In this document: positions 8,875-17,286 of the stretch, piece by piece
How the letters are laid out: each line of letters opens with the position of its first letter
Position numbering within the stretch: position 1 is the first letter of the stretch
DNA from: an uncultured Spirochaetales bacterium
Lineage (GTDB): Bacteria; Spirochaetota; Spirochaetia; Sphaerochaetales; Sphaerochaetaceae
DNA: 64,000 bases
Reading direction: 5' to 3'
NCBI GenBank assembly: GCA_949297785.1
Contig: CASFTW010000004.1
Span: 55,925 to 119,924, forward strand
Notes under the pieces: model-generated
Seen by the model: only the letters and a program-made list of their open reading frames with translations
The model's database searches: none
What the model was told of the DNA's origin: nothing
Program-made: the position numbers and the translations under genes

Positions 8875-8948
8875 GGGGCTGTAGCTCACCTGGCTAGAGC
8901 GATTGAATGGCATTCAATAGGTAGTCGGTTCGATCCCGATCAGCTCCA
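8875..8948 (+). tRNA. tRNA-Ala (anticodon GGC)
   Basis: A full cloverleaf can be folded. The acceptor stem pairs GGGGCTG with CAGCTCC (one G-T pair), the D arm is GCTC/GAGC, and the anticodon stem is ATTGA/TCAAT with loop ATGGCAT, giving anticodon GGC. The T arm is GTCGG/CCGAT with loop TTCGATC. The discriminator base is A and the 3' CCA is not encoded. Confidence 0.95.
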
Positions 8949-8955
8949 CTACACG

Positions 8956-8989
8956 CAACTCTCTGCAAGACAGGGAGTTGTTTCATTTT
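8956..8989 (+). terminator. Rho-independent terminator of tRNA-Ala
   Basis: A 10-bp stem (CAACTCTCTG / CAGGGAGTTG, one G-T pair) with loop CAAGA, followed by TTTCATTTT. Confidence 0.85.
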
Positions 8990-9130
8990 AGGGCGATTTT
9001 GGGAAATGAGAAAGGAAATGAAAATAACTGAATAAGCCTGTTTCACAGCATTGGAACAAGCTTCTTATTACAGCGATACCGGCCATTCTGGGCATATTCT
9101 TCTGGTGAAGAGGCAAGAGCTCTCGCTTCC

Positions 9131-10060
9131 GTGAATCGTGAGCTTATTGCCATGTACTGGGAAATAGGAAGGATTATTAGTGAGAAGACTGCTACAGATG
9201 GATGGGGGAAAAGCACTGTATCTTCTCTTGCATCTTTCCTGCAAACAAATTTCCCGTCCTCCAATGGATTTTCCGATAAAAACATCTGGAGGATGAAGCA
9301 ATTCTACGAGACATACAAGAGCAAGGAAAAACTCTCACCACTGGTGAGAGAAATATCTTGGACGAACAATCTCCTCATAATGACAGCCTGCAAGACGGAT
9401 GAAGCGAAGGAATTCTACCTCAAATCATGTATTGAGAACCATTATTCGAAGAGGGAGCTTGAGCGTCAGATTGACAGTATACTCTATGAGCGCACTGTGA
9501 TATCAGAAGCAAAATATGGAACGCTGGCAAATAAGAATGAAGGACTTTCTGCTCTGAGAGATGCATATGTTCTGGAGTTCCTAGAGCTTCCTGCTTCATA
9601 CAAGGAGAAGGATCTCAGGAAGGAGATAGTCTCTCACCTCAAGGACTTCATCCTTGAATTCGGAAGGGACTTCTCCTTCATCGGGGAAGAGTACAGACTC
9701 CAGGTCGGCAACACCGATTTCTTTGTTGATCTCCTGTTTTTCAATCGTGCACTCTCATGCCTTGTCGCCATCGAATTGAAGATTGGCATGTTCAAGCCTG
9801 AACATCTGGGGCAGCTGAACCTGTATCTGGAAGCACTGGACAGGGATGTCAGAAAGCCGAATGAGAATCCAAGCGTGGGGCTCATTCTCTGTACAGGAAA
9901 AGACGACACGGTTGTAGAGTATGCCCTGTCAAGAAGTCTGTCTCCTGCGATGGTAGCAGACTACACGCTCCATCTTCCTGACAAGAAAAAGCTGCAGGAA
10001 AAGATGAGGGAGATAGCAGATCTTTCCATGGAGGAACTGGAGAAGATCGCCGACGAATAA
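9131..10060 (+). CDS. YhcG-family (DUF1016) PDDEXK nuclease-like protein, N-terminus probably damaged
   Basis: The readable 309 residues match the DUF1016/YhcG family: N-terminal VNRELIAMYWEIGRIISEK, then LSWTNN-type WTNNLLIM, and the C-terminal nuclease-like core with NTDFFVDLLFFNRALSCLVAIELK near residues 193-216. Substrate and role are unknown; family members occur beside restriction systems and in accessory DNA. The only start in this frame is a GTG at 9131 without a clear ribosome site, yet in-frame codons upstream still encode family-like EEARALAS. A further N-terminal piece (NKLLITAIPAIL, about 9055-9090) is readable in another frame, so one or more frameshifts are likely. It sits directly behind a tRNA gene. 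Confidence 0.8.
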   Translation: MNRELIAMYWEIGRIISEKTATDGWGKSTVSSLASFLQTNFPSSNGFSDKNIWRMKQFYETYKSKEKLSPLVREISWTNNLLIMTACKTDEAKEFYLKSCIENHYSKRELERQIDSILYERTVISEAKYGTLANKNEGLSALRDAYVLEFLELPASYKEKDLRKEIVSHLKDFILEFGRDFSFIGEEYRLQVGNTDFFVDLLFFNRALSCLVAIELKIGMFKPEHLGQLNLYLEALDRDVRKPNENPSVGLILCTGKDDTVVEYALSRSLSPAMVADYTLHLPDKKKLQEKMREIADLSMEELEKIADE

Positions 10061-10138
10061 TGTTGCAATCGCAGTTCAGATATGATGAACATTTTACTGA
10101 AAGTCCCGTATGTACAGGATGAATCCTCTTTGAGAACC

Positions 10139-10508
10139 TCTAAATCCGGATTTTGATTTCAGCACGAGATAGATTCTCTGTGCTTTTTAGTCCTGAATCA
10201 GATTTAGACTGTAAGTTAGACTGTAAATTCTCAACAGAACCATTTTTAGACTGTAAATCATCTTCAAACCCAGGGCAAATCAGAATAAGACTTTGATCAT
10301 GTCATCATGTATCTCGATGATGCTCTTACCGTAATACCGAATGGTTCTGTTCATTCTGGAACCAAGTTGTTCAGCTATCTCTACATCATTGAAGATTCTA
10401 ATGAGTTCTCTGTTGCTGGGTATGCTTACACCAGTAAATAAGTCCTCTTCTCGAAATCCGGCAGGAATCCCATCAATAGATATCATCTTAATACGATCAG
10501 TATACAGT
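10139..10508 (-). pseudogene. Remnant of an AlbA_2/HATPase_c_4-type ATP-binding protein gene
   Basis: On the minus strand an open frame reads TDRIKMISIDGIPAGFREEDLF, then NRELIRIFNDVEIAEQLGS and RYYGKSIIEIHDDMIKVLF. This is recognisably the C-terminal part of RecG-like AlbA_2/HATPase_c_4 proteins (intact example at 23560-25218). After a stop near 10280 the next frame continues with a Q/S/L-rich linker in which LQS recurs three times, as in the repetitive tails of the family. The 5' two thirds are missing and the HAD gene begins its end 6 bases away, so this is a truncated, frameshifted relic. Confidence 0.65.
10161..10188 (+). terminator. Possible terminator after the DUF1016 gene
   Basis: AGCACGAGA - TAGAT - TCTC-T-GTGCT forms a 9-bp stem with one bulge, followed by TTTT. 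It lies 100 bases after the stop. Confidence 0.5.
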
Positions 10509-10513
10509 TAACA

Positions 10514-11329
10514 TCAGCAAGCAAGGTTTTTCCAAAAGCTGTCAGCCAGAGAAACCTGTGAATTTACAATCCAATTCATTCCATCCGGATTATTCACAAC
10601 CTTCTCACGGAAAAGCCCCCATGAGTTTACTTCGCTACCTACAAGAATAGGGAAAAAGCTGACTTTAGTCGTAGTTGCAGCATCATAGTCACCAGGGCTG
10701 TCGCCGCACATAATCATATTTTCAGGCCTGTAACCAATCTCAATACATTGTTTCAGACAGTCAGTTTTTGATCCGTTCTCCTGACAGAATATTTTTTTCA
10801 CATATTGAATCATTCCAAGTCTTTTCCACTCTTTCTCAACTGCGGAATAATTCGCAGATGACATTACAACTATATCAAAATGAGAATATGCATCTGCCAT
10901 GGACTCACGACATAATGGAAAAGCGGATATCTCTTCTTCCGGGATTTCAGAAATAGCTTTATTAACGGCAAGTGACCATTTGTATACATTTTCTAAGAAC
11001 TGATTGTAATTAACTTTCAGATAAGAATATAAAGAATCATTCGACAATGCATCTGCAGTACCAATCCATTTTTTCAGTTCAGATGTATCATAATCAATGA
11101 GCTTATCTTTTTTCAAAGCATCGAAAGTCATATCAAGCGTCAGGAATCTGTTAAATCCTCTTGTTTTGGAATACAGATTTATTCTCATCCAATGCTTTCT
11201 TACTATGTCTTCCATTTTCTCGAGACCGAAAGTCTTAACCAATTCAGTGGCAAACGCTTTCCTGTGTTTGATCTCCATGCTGTTCACTGCACATCCATCA
11301 GAATCAATGCAAATCAGATTTCTGTTCAT
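10514..11329 (-). CDS. HAD-family hydrolase
   Basis: The 271-residue protein has all four HAD motifs: DSDGCAVNS (nucleophile Asp near residue 9), VVMSSAN (motif II), the Lys in NGSKTDCLKQ, and MCGDSPGDYDAA (motif IV). A helical cap of about 110 residues follows motif I. It is probably a sugar-phosphate phosphatase or mutase, substrate unknown. It is the last gene of the GH3/lactonase operon. Its ATG overlaps the end of the preceding pgmB-like gene, and a run of eight G 7 bases upstream serves as its only ribosome-binding-like sequence. Confidence 0.85.
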   Translation of the reverse strand: MNRNLICIDSDGCAVNSMEIKHRKAFATELVKTFGLEKMEDIVRKHWMRINLYSKTRGFNRFLTLDMTFDALKKDKLIDYDTSELKKWIGTADALSNDSLYSYLKVNYNQFLENVYKWSLAVNKAISEIPEEEISAFPLCRESMADAYSHFDIVVMSSANYSAVEKEWKRLGMIQYVKKIFCQENGSKTDCLKQCIEIGYRPENMIMCGDSPGDYDAATTTKVSFFPILVGSEVNSWGLFREKVVNNPDGMNWIVNSQVSLADSFWKNLAC

Positions 11330-11987
11330 TTATTACCCCCCCCAATATCATATCTTCAATAATTGCAGATAATATATCAGTCGTTTTTCCGAAATACTTA
11401 TCTGCAACCCCAGAAGGATTCTCAAATCCGATTCCATAGGCTGTCATCCCTGCGCGTTTTGCAGCAATCAGCCCGGCTTCTGCGTCTTCAACAACAATAC
11501 ATTCAGCATTATCAGCATTAAGTCCTGCAGCTGCTTTCAAAAAAACTTCAGGATCAGGCTTTGATCTGCATAGTCCATTCCCGTCTGAAACAAAATCAAA
11601 AAGACCAAGAATACCTGCATTTTTCAAAATCATTCTGGCATTTTTTGACGAAGATCCAACCGCAATTCTGATACAGGCTTTTTTCAGCTTACAAAGCATG
11701 TCCTTCGTACCGGGATATAAACTTTCCGGATTGATTGCAGTAAGAGAATCAACATATAGCCTGTTCTTCTTTTCAGCAAGATCTATTTTTTCTTCATCAG
11801 AATACTTCCGGTCTGCGTTTTCAAGAATTATATCAAGAGAATCCATCCGGCTTACACCACGCAGACGATCGTTTATTTTCTGATCGAAATAAATACCCTC
11901 TTCATCTGCAATCTGCTTCCACGCTGCATAATGAAGCATATCGGTTGACAGGAGAACCCCGTCAAGATCGAATATCACAGCCTTCAT
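11304..11987 (-). CDS. pgmB: Beta-phosphoglucomutase-like HAD protein
   Basis: The 227-residue product has FDLDGVLLSTD at residues 6-16, a helical cap, IAVGSSSKNA (motif II), RSKPDPEVFL (motif III Lys) and VVEDAEAGLIAAKRAG (motif IV). This is the order of beta-phosphoglucomutases and related sugar-phosphate phosphatases. As a mutase it would turn beta-glucose-1-phosphate into glucose-6-phosphate, useful to the GH65 phosphorylase encoded 25 kb away, but its operon partners suggest another sugar. It starts by ATGA overlap with the GH3 gene. Its last 10 codons follow a G8 tract and overlap the next gene by 26 bases; a length change of that tract would end the protein before or at the next ATG. 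Confidence 0.85.
   Translation of the reverse strand: MKAVIFDLDGVLLSTDMLHYAAWKQIADEEGIYFDQKINDRLRGVSRMDSLDIILENADRKYSDEEKIDLAEKKNRLYVDSLTAINPESLYPGTKDMLCKLKKACIRIAVGSSSKNARMILKNAGILGLFDFVSDGNGLCRSKPDPEVFLKAAAGLNADNAECIVVEDAEAGLIAAKRAGMTAYGIGFENPSGVADKYFGKTTDILSAIIEDMILGGVINEQKSDLH
11336..11343 (-). repeat. Homopolymeric tract G8 (minus strand) at the pgmB/HAD junction
   Basis: Eight G on the coding strand. With 9 G the upstream frame would end in a TGA overlapping the next ATG; with 7 G it would end in TAATAA before it; with the present 8 it runs 26 bases into the next gene. Confidence 0.9.
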
Positions 11988-13663
11988 AAATCAGTCCCCC
12001 ATATCCCGCAAAATGGATCAACAGGGTTTTTACCGACAAAAGGAGTTCTGCCTACAAGTTTATCCACAAATGCATCAACTACCACCCTGGAATCGTTATA
12101 ACAATTTATGTACGTCTTAACCATCGGAACATCTGCAAGACAGAACGGGCTCAGGAAGGATGCGAAAATTGTCGGGATATCGTTTACAAGCTGCGGAGAT
12201 TCTCCACATGCAGAAGGAATCCATTTCAACCTGTTGCATGTATCATTTCCTCCATATGCAACATTTGCAGCATACAAAATCAGATCATATTTTTTCTGCA
12301 AGTCTGCTACCTTGTCTGAAATTAAGTCCATTGATTTCTCAGGATTGAACAAAGTCACCATGAACCCTTCTTTTTCAAGTTTATCCTTCAAATAGTCCTT
12401 AATTCTCGTTCCGCCTCTGAAACTTGGTTCATCCCCAAGAACTATTAAAAGGACATTTTTATATTTATCCACACTTACTGGCAGGATATTTTCCTTGTTT
12501 TTCACCAAGGTGATTGCTTTTTGAGCACAATCCATTGATTTCTCAACATGTCTTGGACAGCCTACATAATCAAGAGGATACTCATCAGGAACAACTTCAT
12601 TAAGCTGCAGGCTCGCCTTCAATGCAAGAATCCGTGTGACAGCCTCATCTATGCGATGAACACTTACAACCCCGCGCTGAACAGCATCCAGAAGATTTGA
12701 ATAATCTTCTTCTGCATTTCTTCCAAACAGGAACATATCACATCCGGCATTAACACATGCAGCAGGAATGTCCTTTCTCTTCATGGCACACCCAAGTCCG
12801 GTCATTGATGCCGAGTCAGTTATAACAGCTCCATTGAAACCGAGTCTGTCACGGAGCAGACCGGTTACAATCTCCTTGGACAATGATGCGGGAAGTATAT
12901 CTTCATCCTTAAGATCAGGATTAAGCCGCTTGGAATACTCCGGTAACATAATATGGCCGACCATAACTGTATCAGCACCGGCGTCTATCAGATTTTTATA
13001 TACATAGCCAAAGGTCTTATCCCAATCTTCTGGTGACAGTGAATTTACAGATGAAACAAGATGCTGATCACGTTCATCAACCCCATCACCGGGAAAGTGT
13101 TTCAAAGAAACAGCAACTTTATGCTTTTTTATGCCATTCATATATTCTTTGGCAAATAAAAAGACTTTTTGCGGATCATCTGAATAACTGCGCGTATTAA
13201 CTATGGGATTACGCCAGTTGAAAAGGATATCCACAACAGGAGCAAATGCATAATTACAGCCAACAGCCCTGCCTTCTTTTCCACATATATCGCCTAGTAT
13301 ATATGCATATCCAGGCTCATCTGTAGCTGCGACTTCAATCTGAGAAGCATAATCAGTTCCGTCTGAAGCAATGCCGGATCCGCCGCTCTCAAGATTTGCA
13401 CTTATTAACAAAGGAATTTTAGCTATTGAGTTGGCAAAATCCACCTGTCGGCGTATAACCTCTCCCTTATTCGCTCTGAAAGTTATCCCGCCACAGGGAA
13501 TCCTTTTCATCATCGATGCAAGAGCGCTGTCATCATTCCCTGAAAACACCAGATTGAATATCTGTCCGACCTTCTCCTCTATACTAAGAGATGAAAGCAT
13601 TCCGTTCACCCATGCGATTCCTCTTTCATTTAAACAAAATGGCTTAGCAGACAGGTTAATCAT
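11984..13663 (-). CDS. Glycoside hydrolase family 3, beta-N-acetylglucosaminidase-like (copy 2)
   Basis: A 559-residue protein without signal peptide, so probably cytoplasmic. It has the GH3 barrel with KHFPGDGVDERDQH, which matches the NagZ-type Asp-His acid/base loop, and a nucleophile Asp in VITDSASMTG. A second alpha/beta domain follows, with partly degenerate sequence. It likely removes a terminal beta-linked (amino)sugar from an imported glycoside. The start is the ATG at 13663 with GGAGG upstream; it overlaps the lactonase-like gene by 8 bases (ATGATTAA). It is a diverged paralogue of the GH3 gene at 17287-19020, with the three propeller genes between the two. Confidence 0.88.
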   Translation of the reverse strand: MINLSAKPFCLNERGIAWVNGMLSSLSIEEKVGQIFNLVFSGNDDSALASMMKRIPCGGITFRANKGEVIRRQVDFANSIAKIPLLISANLESGGSGIASDGTDYASQIEVAATDEPGYAYILGDICGKEGRAVGCNYAFAPVVDILFNWRNPIVNTRSYSDDPQKVFLFAKEYMNGIKKHKVAVSLKHFPGDGVDERDQHLVSSVNSLSPEDWDKTFGYVYKNLIDAGADTVMVGHIMLPEYSKRLNPDLKDEDILPASLSKEIVTGLLRDRLGFNGAVITDSASMTGLGCAMKRKDIPAACVNAGCDMFLFGRNAEEDYSNLLDAVQRGVVSVHRIDEAVTRILALKASLQLNEVVPDEYPLDYVGCPRHVEKSMDCAQKAITLVKNKENILPVSVDKYKNVLLIVLGDEPSFRGGTRIKDYLKDKLEKEGFMVTLFNPEKSMDLISDKVADLQKKYDLILYAANVAYGGNDTCNRLKWIPSACGESPQLVNDIPTIFASFLSPFCLADVPMVKTYINCYNDSRVVVDAFVDKLVGRTPFVGKNPVDPFCGIWGTDL

Positions 13664-14861
13664 CACTTCCTCCATATACTTTGAATGCAACAGCTGTAGG
13701 TGTCGGCAAGTCAATTGAACTTACATGTGATAAATGGCCTGAATTCTGTTCAATTGAAAAAACATCAGCCTTTTCTCCGGAAACACCTGTTATAATGAGA
13801 TATCGCCCGTCAGGAGAAATCCCCATTCCTCTGACCATACCGCCATTTTCAACCGGAGTATTCTCAACCAGCTCAATTTCCCCATGTTCATTTAGATAAA
13901 ACAGGCAGATTATATTCTGTGTGTTATCAACATATACAAACTTTCCATTGGGGTGAATTCTTACATCGATAGCCCAGGGACGGGCTGTATCAACAAGATC
14001 ACATTCCTGTGGGATATTCGGATCATATGTGTCAACCTTTGCTGTCAGAACAAGACAATCGTTTTCCCGATCTATTCTATATATCGTAAGATGTGCATCA
14101 TATTCATTTGTAACAGTAATGTATGGAGTTCCTTTTATAAACACTGCATGTCTGGGAGAAGATCCGTCTCCGCTCTTGAATACAGAACGGACAGAAAGCT
14201 TCTCATTCCCGCGGTCAAAATGACAGTAATAAATCTGATCTCCACCTTTATCAGGGATAATGACATCATCGTTCTCATCGATAACCACGCAATGAGGATG
14301 AGATACTCCATGAACTATCGGATCATGTCCCCTGCCCTCAAGAACAAGTCTGTCTACAAGCGGTCCGACAGAGCCGTCATTCATAATTTTGTAAACGCAT
14401 ACACAGCCCTCGTCCCGGATAACTGAAGGCATTACATGCCCGAAATCATCGATTTCATAGCGTGATACGTAATAATAAGATCCATGATTGGCAACAAACA
14501 AATACTTTCCATATTTATCAATCGCTATATACGCAGTACAGGAACCAGCAGCAGAAACCTGGTTCAAAAGTTTCAGCTTATTGCTTTTTTCATCAAATGA
14601 AAATGCGGAAATACCGCCGCCATATCCAAGACCCTTGAAGTTATTCAGTTCATTGGCAGCATATAGAAATTTTCCATCCGGAGATACAGCAAGAGTTGCA
14701 GGACTGTCAATATCGTGAATATCTGATAATTTTATCAGTTTTCCCCCATCATCAAGACTGCATACTGTTATGCCATCGCATTTTCCTTCAATATCCGGAG
14801 TACGGATATTGAGCCAGTACTGAGGCCCATAACCTCCAAAAAAGCATAGCGTCCTTCTCAT
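13656..14861 (-). CDS. Beta-propeller lactonase-like protein (third of three)
   Basis: The 401-residue protein resembles the 7-bladed lactonase/6-phosphogluconolactonase family (PF10282 type). Repeating blade motifs such as LAVSPDGKFLYAANE, YIAIDKYGKYLFVANHG and DVRIHPNGKFVYVDN lie about 50-60 residues apart. No signal peptide is seen, so it is cytoplasmic. The exact reaction is not known; ring-opening of a sugar lactone or an epimerase-like function are both possible. It starts by TAATG overlap with the gene before. The N-terminal GGYGPQYWLNIRTPDIEG is shared with the two upstream paralogues. Confidence 0.85.
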   Translation of the reverse strand: MRRTLCFFGGYGPQYWLNIRTPDIEGKCDGITVCSLDDGGKLIKLSDIHDIDSPATLAVSPDGKFLYAANELNNFKGLGYGGGISAFSFDEKSNKLKLLNQVSAAGSCTAYIAIDKYGKYLFVANHGSYYYVSRYEIDDFGHVMPSVIRDEGCVCVYKIMNDGSVGPLVDRLVLEGRGHDPIVHGVSHPHCVVIDENDDVIIPDKGGDQIYYCHFDRGNEKLSVRSVFKSGDGSSPRHAVFIKGTPYITVTNEYDAHLTIYRIDRENDCLVLTAKVDTYDPNIPQECDLVDTARPWAIDVRIHPNGKFVYVDNTQNIICLFYLNEHGEIELVENTPVENGGMVRGMGISPDGRYLIITGVSGEKADVFSIEQNSGHLSHVSSIDLPTPTAVAFKVYGGSDD

Positions 14862-16075
14862 TATTTTTCCTCCGGATATACAAATCGGATTGCAGTAGGT
14901 GTTGGTGCATATACACTTTTCACCAGATTCACAGCACCTGTATTCTGATCAATGGCAAAGAAATTCAGCTTATCATCAAGAGGCCCGCTGACAGCCAGAA
15001 CTTTGCCTTCCCTGTCTATCTGAATACCCCTTGGCATTTTTTCAAGACAGGCATTGAACGCTCCGAGTTTTTTCAACTCTCCTGTTTCACGGTTTATCTC
15101 AAACTGCACGATAGCAGGTTGCGTATTATCTGTATAAATCCATCTGCCATTCGGATGAACCTGAACATCAATTCCCCATGGTCTTGTCATATCAACACCG
15201 CAGAATGCTCCCTGACTTGAAACAACAGAGGCATCATAGGTATCAAGCCTTGAAATCAATGTAAGTTCACCTGTTTCACGGTTTATCCTGAAACTGTTCA
15301 GATGTGCCCCGAACTCCTCCTGAACCAGAAGGAAATCTGTTCCCGAAACGAAAGCCGCATGGCGGGGTGAAGATGCAAATAAATGTTTGTTTATCTTCAG
15401 TTTCCGGATTTTTCCTTCTTTCCTGTCCAATCTGGCAGTACAGATACTGTCACTGCCTTTATCCGGAATCACAATGAAATCATCATCGTCTATTATCACA
15501 GAATGCGGATGGGAACTTGCATGTTCGACAGGATCCGCTCCTTTTCCTTCAAGAACAAGACGATCAAGACACTTGCCTATTTTTCCGCCCGGCAGTATCT
15601 CAAACAACGTGACTACACCTTCATCACGCAATACTACCGGCATGAGCTCACCGTCAATTTTCTCATATCTCGAAACATAAAACTTGGAACCGCAATTGGC
15701 AGCAAGAAGGAATTTTCCTGTTTTATCAACTGTGACGTAAGCTGTTGCAGATCCGAAGGCGAAATTCTCATTGAAAAATGAAACCTGGCCATTATTTTTG
15801 TTCAGAGTGAATGAAGTCACGCCACCGCCAAATCCTCGTTCTTTATAATCGTGAGTCTCATTTGAGGTATATATGAACTTCTGATCCGGAGATATGGCAA
15901 GGGTACTGGGGCTTTCAATGTCATGCACCTGACATACTTCATCCACATGAGACAAATCAGAATCAATGCTGAATACTGTAAGCCCATCACATCTGCCTTT
16001 TATATCCGGAGTTCTGACGTTAACCCAGTTCTGATCGGAAAAACCTCCGGCAACAGCAAAGAAATCATTACCCAT
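14861..16075 (-). CDS. Beta-propeller lactonase-like protein (second of three)
   Basis: A 404-residue paralogue of its two neighbours. It begins GGFSDQNWVNVRTPDIKGR and repeats the blade pattern (LAISPDQKFIYTSNE, YVTVDKTGKFLLAANCG, DVQVHPNGRWIYTDN). Conserved HPHSVIIDDDDFIVIPDKG in the middle is shared by all three copies and may carry metal or substrate ligands. AGGAGG lies before the ATG at 16075. It probably acts with the other two on one pathway; whether they are isoenzymes or subunits of a hetero-oligomer cannot be decided. Confidence 0.85.
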   Translation of the reverse strand: MGNDFFAVAGGFSDQNWVNVRTPDIKGRCDGLTVFSIDSDLSHVDEVCQVHDIESPSTLAISPDQKFIYTSNETHDYKERGFGGGVTSFTLNKNNGQVSFFNENFAFGSATAYVTVDKTGKFLLAANCGSKFYVSRYEKIDGELMPVVLRDEGVVTLFEILPGGKIGKCLDRLVLEGKGADPVEHASSHPHSVIIDDDDFIVIPDKGSDSICTARLDRKEGKIRKLKINKHLFASSPRHAAFVSGTDFLLVQEEFGAHLNSFRINRETGELTLISRLDTYDASVVSSQGAFCGVDMTRPWGIDVQVHPNGRWIYTDNTQPAIVQFEINRETGELKKLGAFNACLEKMPRGIQIDREGKVLAVSGPLDDKLNFFAIDQNTGAVNLVKSVYAPTPTAIRFVYPEEK

Positions 16076-16088
16076 ATTTTCCTCCTGT

Positions 16089-17285
16089 TTATTTCTCTAT
16101 AAACACAACACTCGTCGGAGTTGGAACCCGAATTTCTTCCTGCATAGAAAGTTCTCCTGTTTCGTTATCAATTCTGTAAACATATGCTTTTTCACTGGTT
16201 ACCCCGGTAACGCAGAGAAACTTTCCATCTGGCGTAATCCTCATACCACGCATCCAGCCCTGAATACCATGGTAATAACGAACCAAAGAAAGTTTTCCTG
16301 TATTAACATCAAAAGAGAACTGGGTAATACATGGCTGACCGCAATTTGAATAGACATACCTTCTATCGGGAGTCATCTGAACATCACATCCCCATGAGTG
16401 GTCGGAAACAACACCGAATTTTGAATCACTTACACGGACAGAAGGATCTTCGACATCAATATATGATATTTCGCTTAATTCACCTTTACCCCTGTCAAGA
16501 TGATAACTGCCAAGGTGTGCATTATATTCATTCTGCACCAGAATGAAATCGGTGCCAGGCACGAAAATTGCATGCCTCGGGGAAGAACCGAAACCTCTGT
16601 TGAATATTGAAAGGAGCCTTAATTTCTCAGCATCCCGGTCAAATTTAGCGACCCAGATTGAATCTCCTCCTTTATTCGGAATAATCACATAATCCTGATC
16701 ATCAATTACAACACAATGAGGATGAGCACTTGCATGTTCAAATTCATCTGCACCGGTTCCGTTCAGGACAAACCGGTCAACACATTCCCCGATTGAACCA
16801 TCACTGTTTATTTTGAAAACGGAAATAACACCTTCATCTCTCTGAACTACAGGACGATATCCGCCTGGTATTTTCTCATATCTGGTGTTATAGAATTTTG
16901 TTCCATGATTAGCTGCAAAAAGATATCTTCCTGTTTTATCCAATGATACATATGCAGTTGAAGATCCAAACGCAAGAGAATCATTCAATTTCTGTACAAT
17001 ACCGGTTTCAATGTCAAAGGTATATGATGTAACACCTCCCCCTGAACCGCGGAATTTAAAATCATGGCCTTCATTTGAAGAATAAATATGTTTCCTGTCT
17101 TTTGAAACAGCAAGCATGCTGGGACTGAAAATATCATGATTCCCACAAACCTTTTCCATATGACCTGTCTCAGGATTTACATCCATGACAGTCAGTCCGT
17201 CTGCCTTTCCATTTATATCCGGAACCAGTTCATTTACCCAGTTCTGAGGCCCAAACCCTCCAAAAACAGCATAATATCCGCTCAT
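16089..17285 (-). CDS. Beta-propeller lactonase-like protein (first of three)
   Basis: The 398-residue copy closest to the promoter. It begins MSGYYAVFGGFGPQNWVNEL and shows blades LAVSKDRKHIYSSNE, YVSLDKTGRYLFAANHG and DVQMTPDRRYVYSNCG. The shared HPHCVVIDDQDYVIIPNKG motif is present. The start is the ATG at 17285, which follows the GH3 stop (TGA-A-ATG) with GAGGT upstream; a longer reading from 17321 would lie inside the GH3 gene. The family fold is clear, the substrate is not. Confidence 0.85.
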   Translation of the reverse strand: MSGYYAVFGGFGPQNWVNELVPDINGKADGLTVMDVNPETGHMEKVCGNHDIFSPSMLAVSKDRKHIYSSNEGHDFKFRGSGGGVTSYTFDIETGIVQKLNDSLAFGSSTAYVSLDKTGRYLFAANHGTKFYNTRYEKIPGGYRPVVQRDEGVISVFKINSDGSIGECVDRFVLNGTGADEFEHASAHPHCVVIDDQDYVIIPNKGGDSIWVAKFDRDAEKLRLLSIFNRGFGSSPRHAIFVPGTDFILVQNEYNAHLGSYHLDRGKGELSEISYIDVEDPSVRVSDSKFGVVSDHSWGCDVQMTPDRRYVYSNCGQPCITQFSFDVNTGKLSLVRYYHGIQGWMRGMRITPDGKFLCVTGVTSEKAYVYRIDNETGELSMQEEIRVPTPTSVVFIEK

Positions 17286-17286
17286 T

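Noticed and set aside
8920..10100. Attachment-site duplication of the tRNA-Ala 3' end
   Set aside because: I looked for a second copy of the T-arm/acceptor sequence through the accessory stretch and did not find one by eye.
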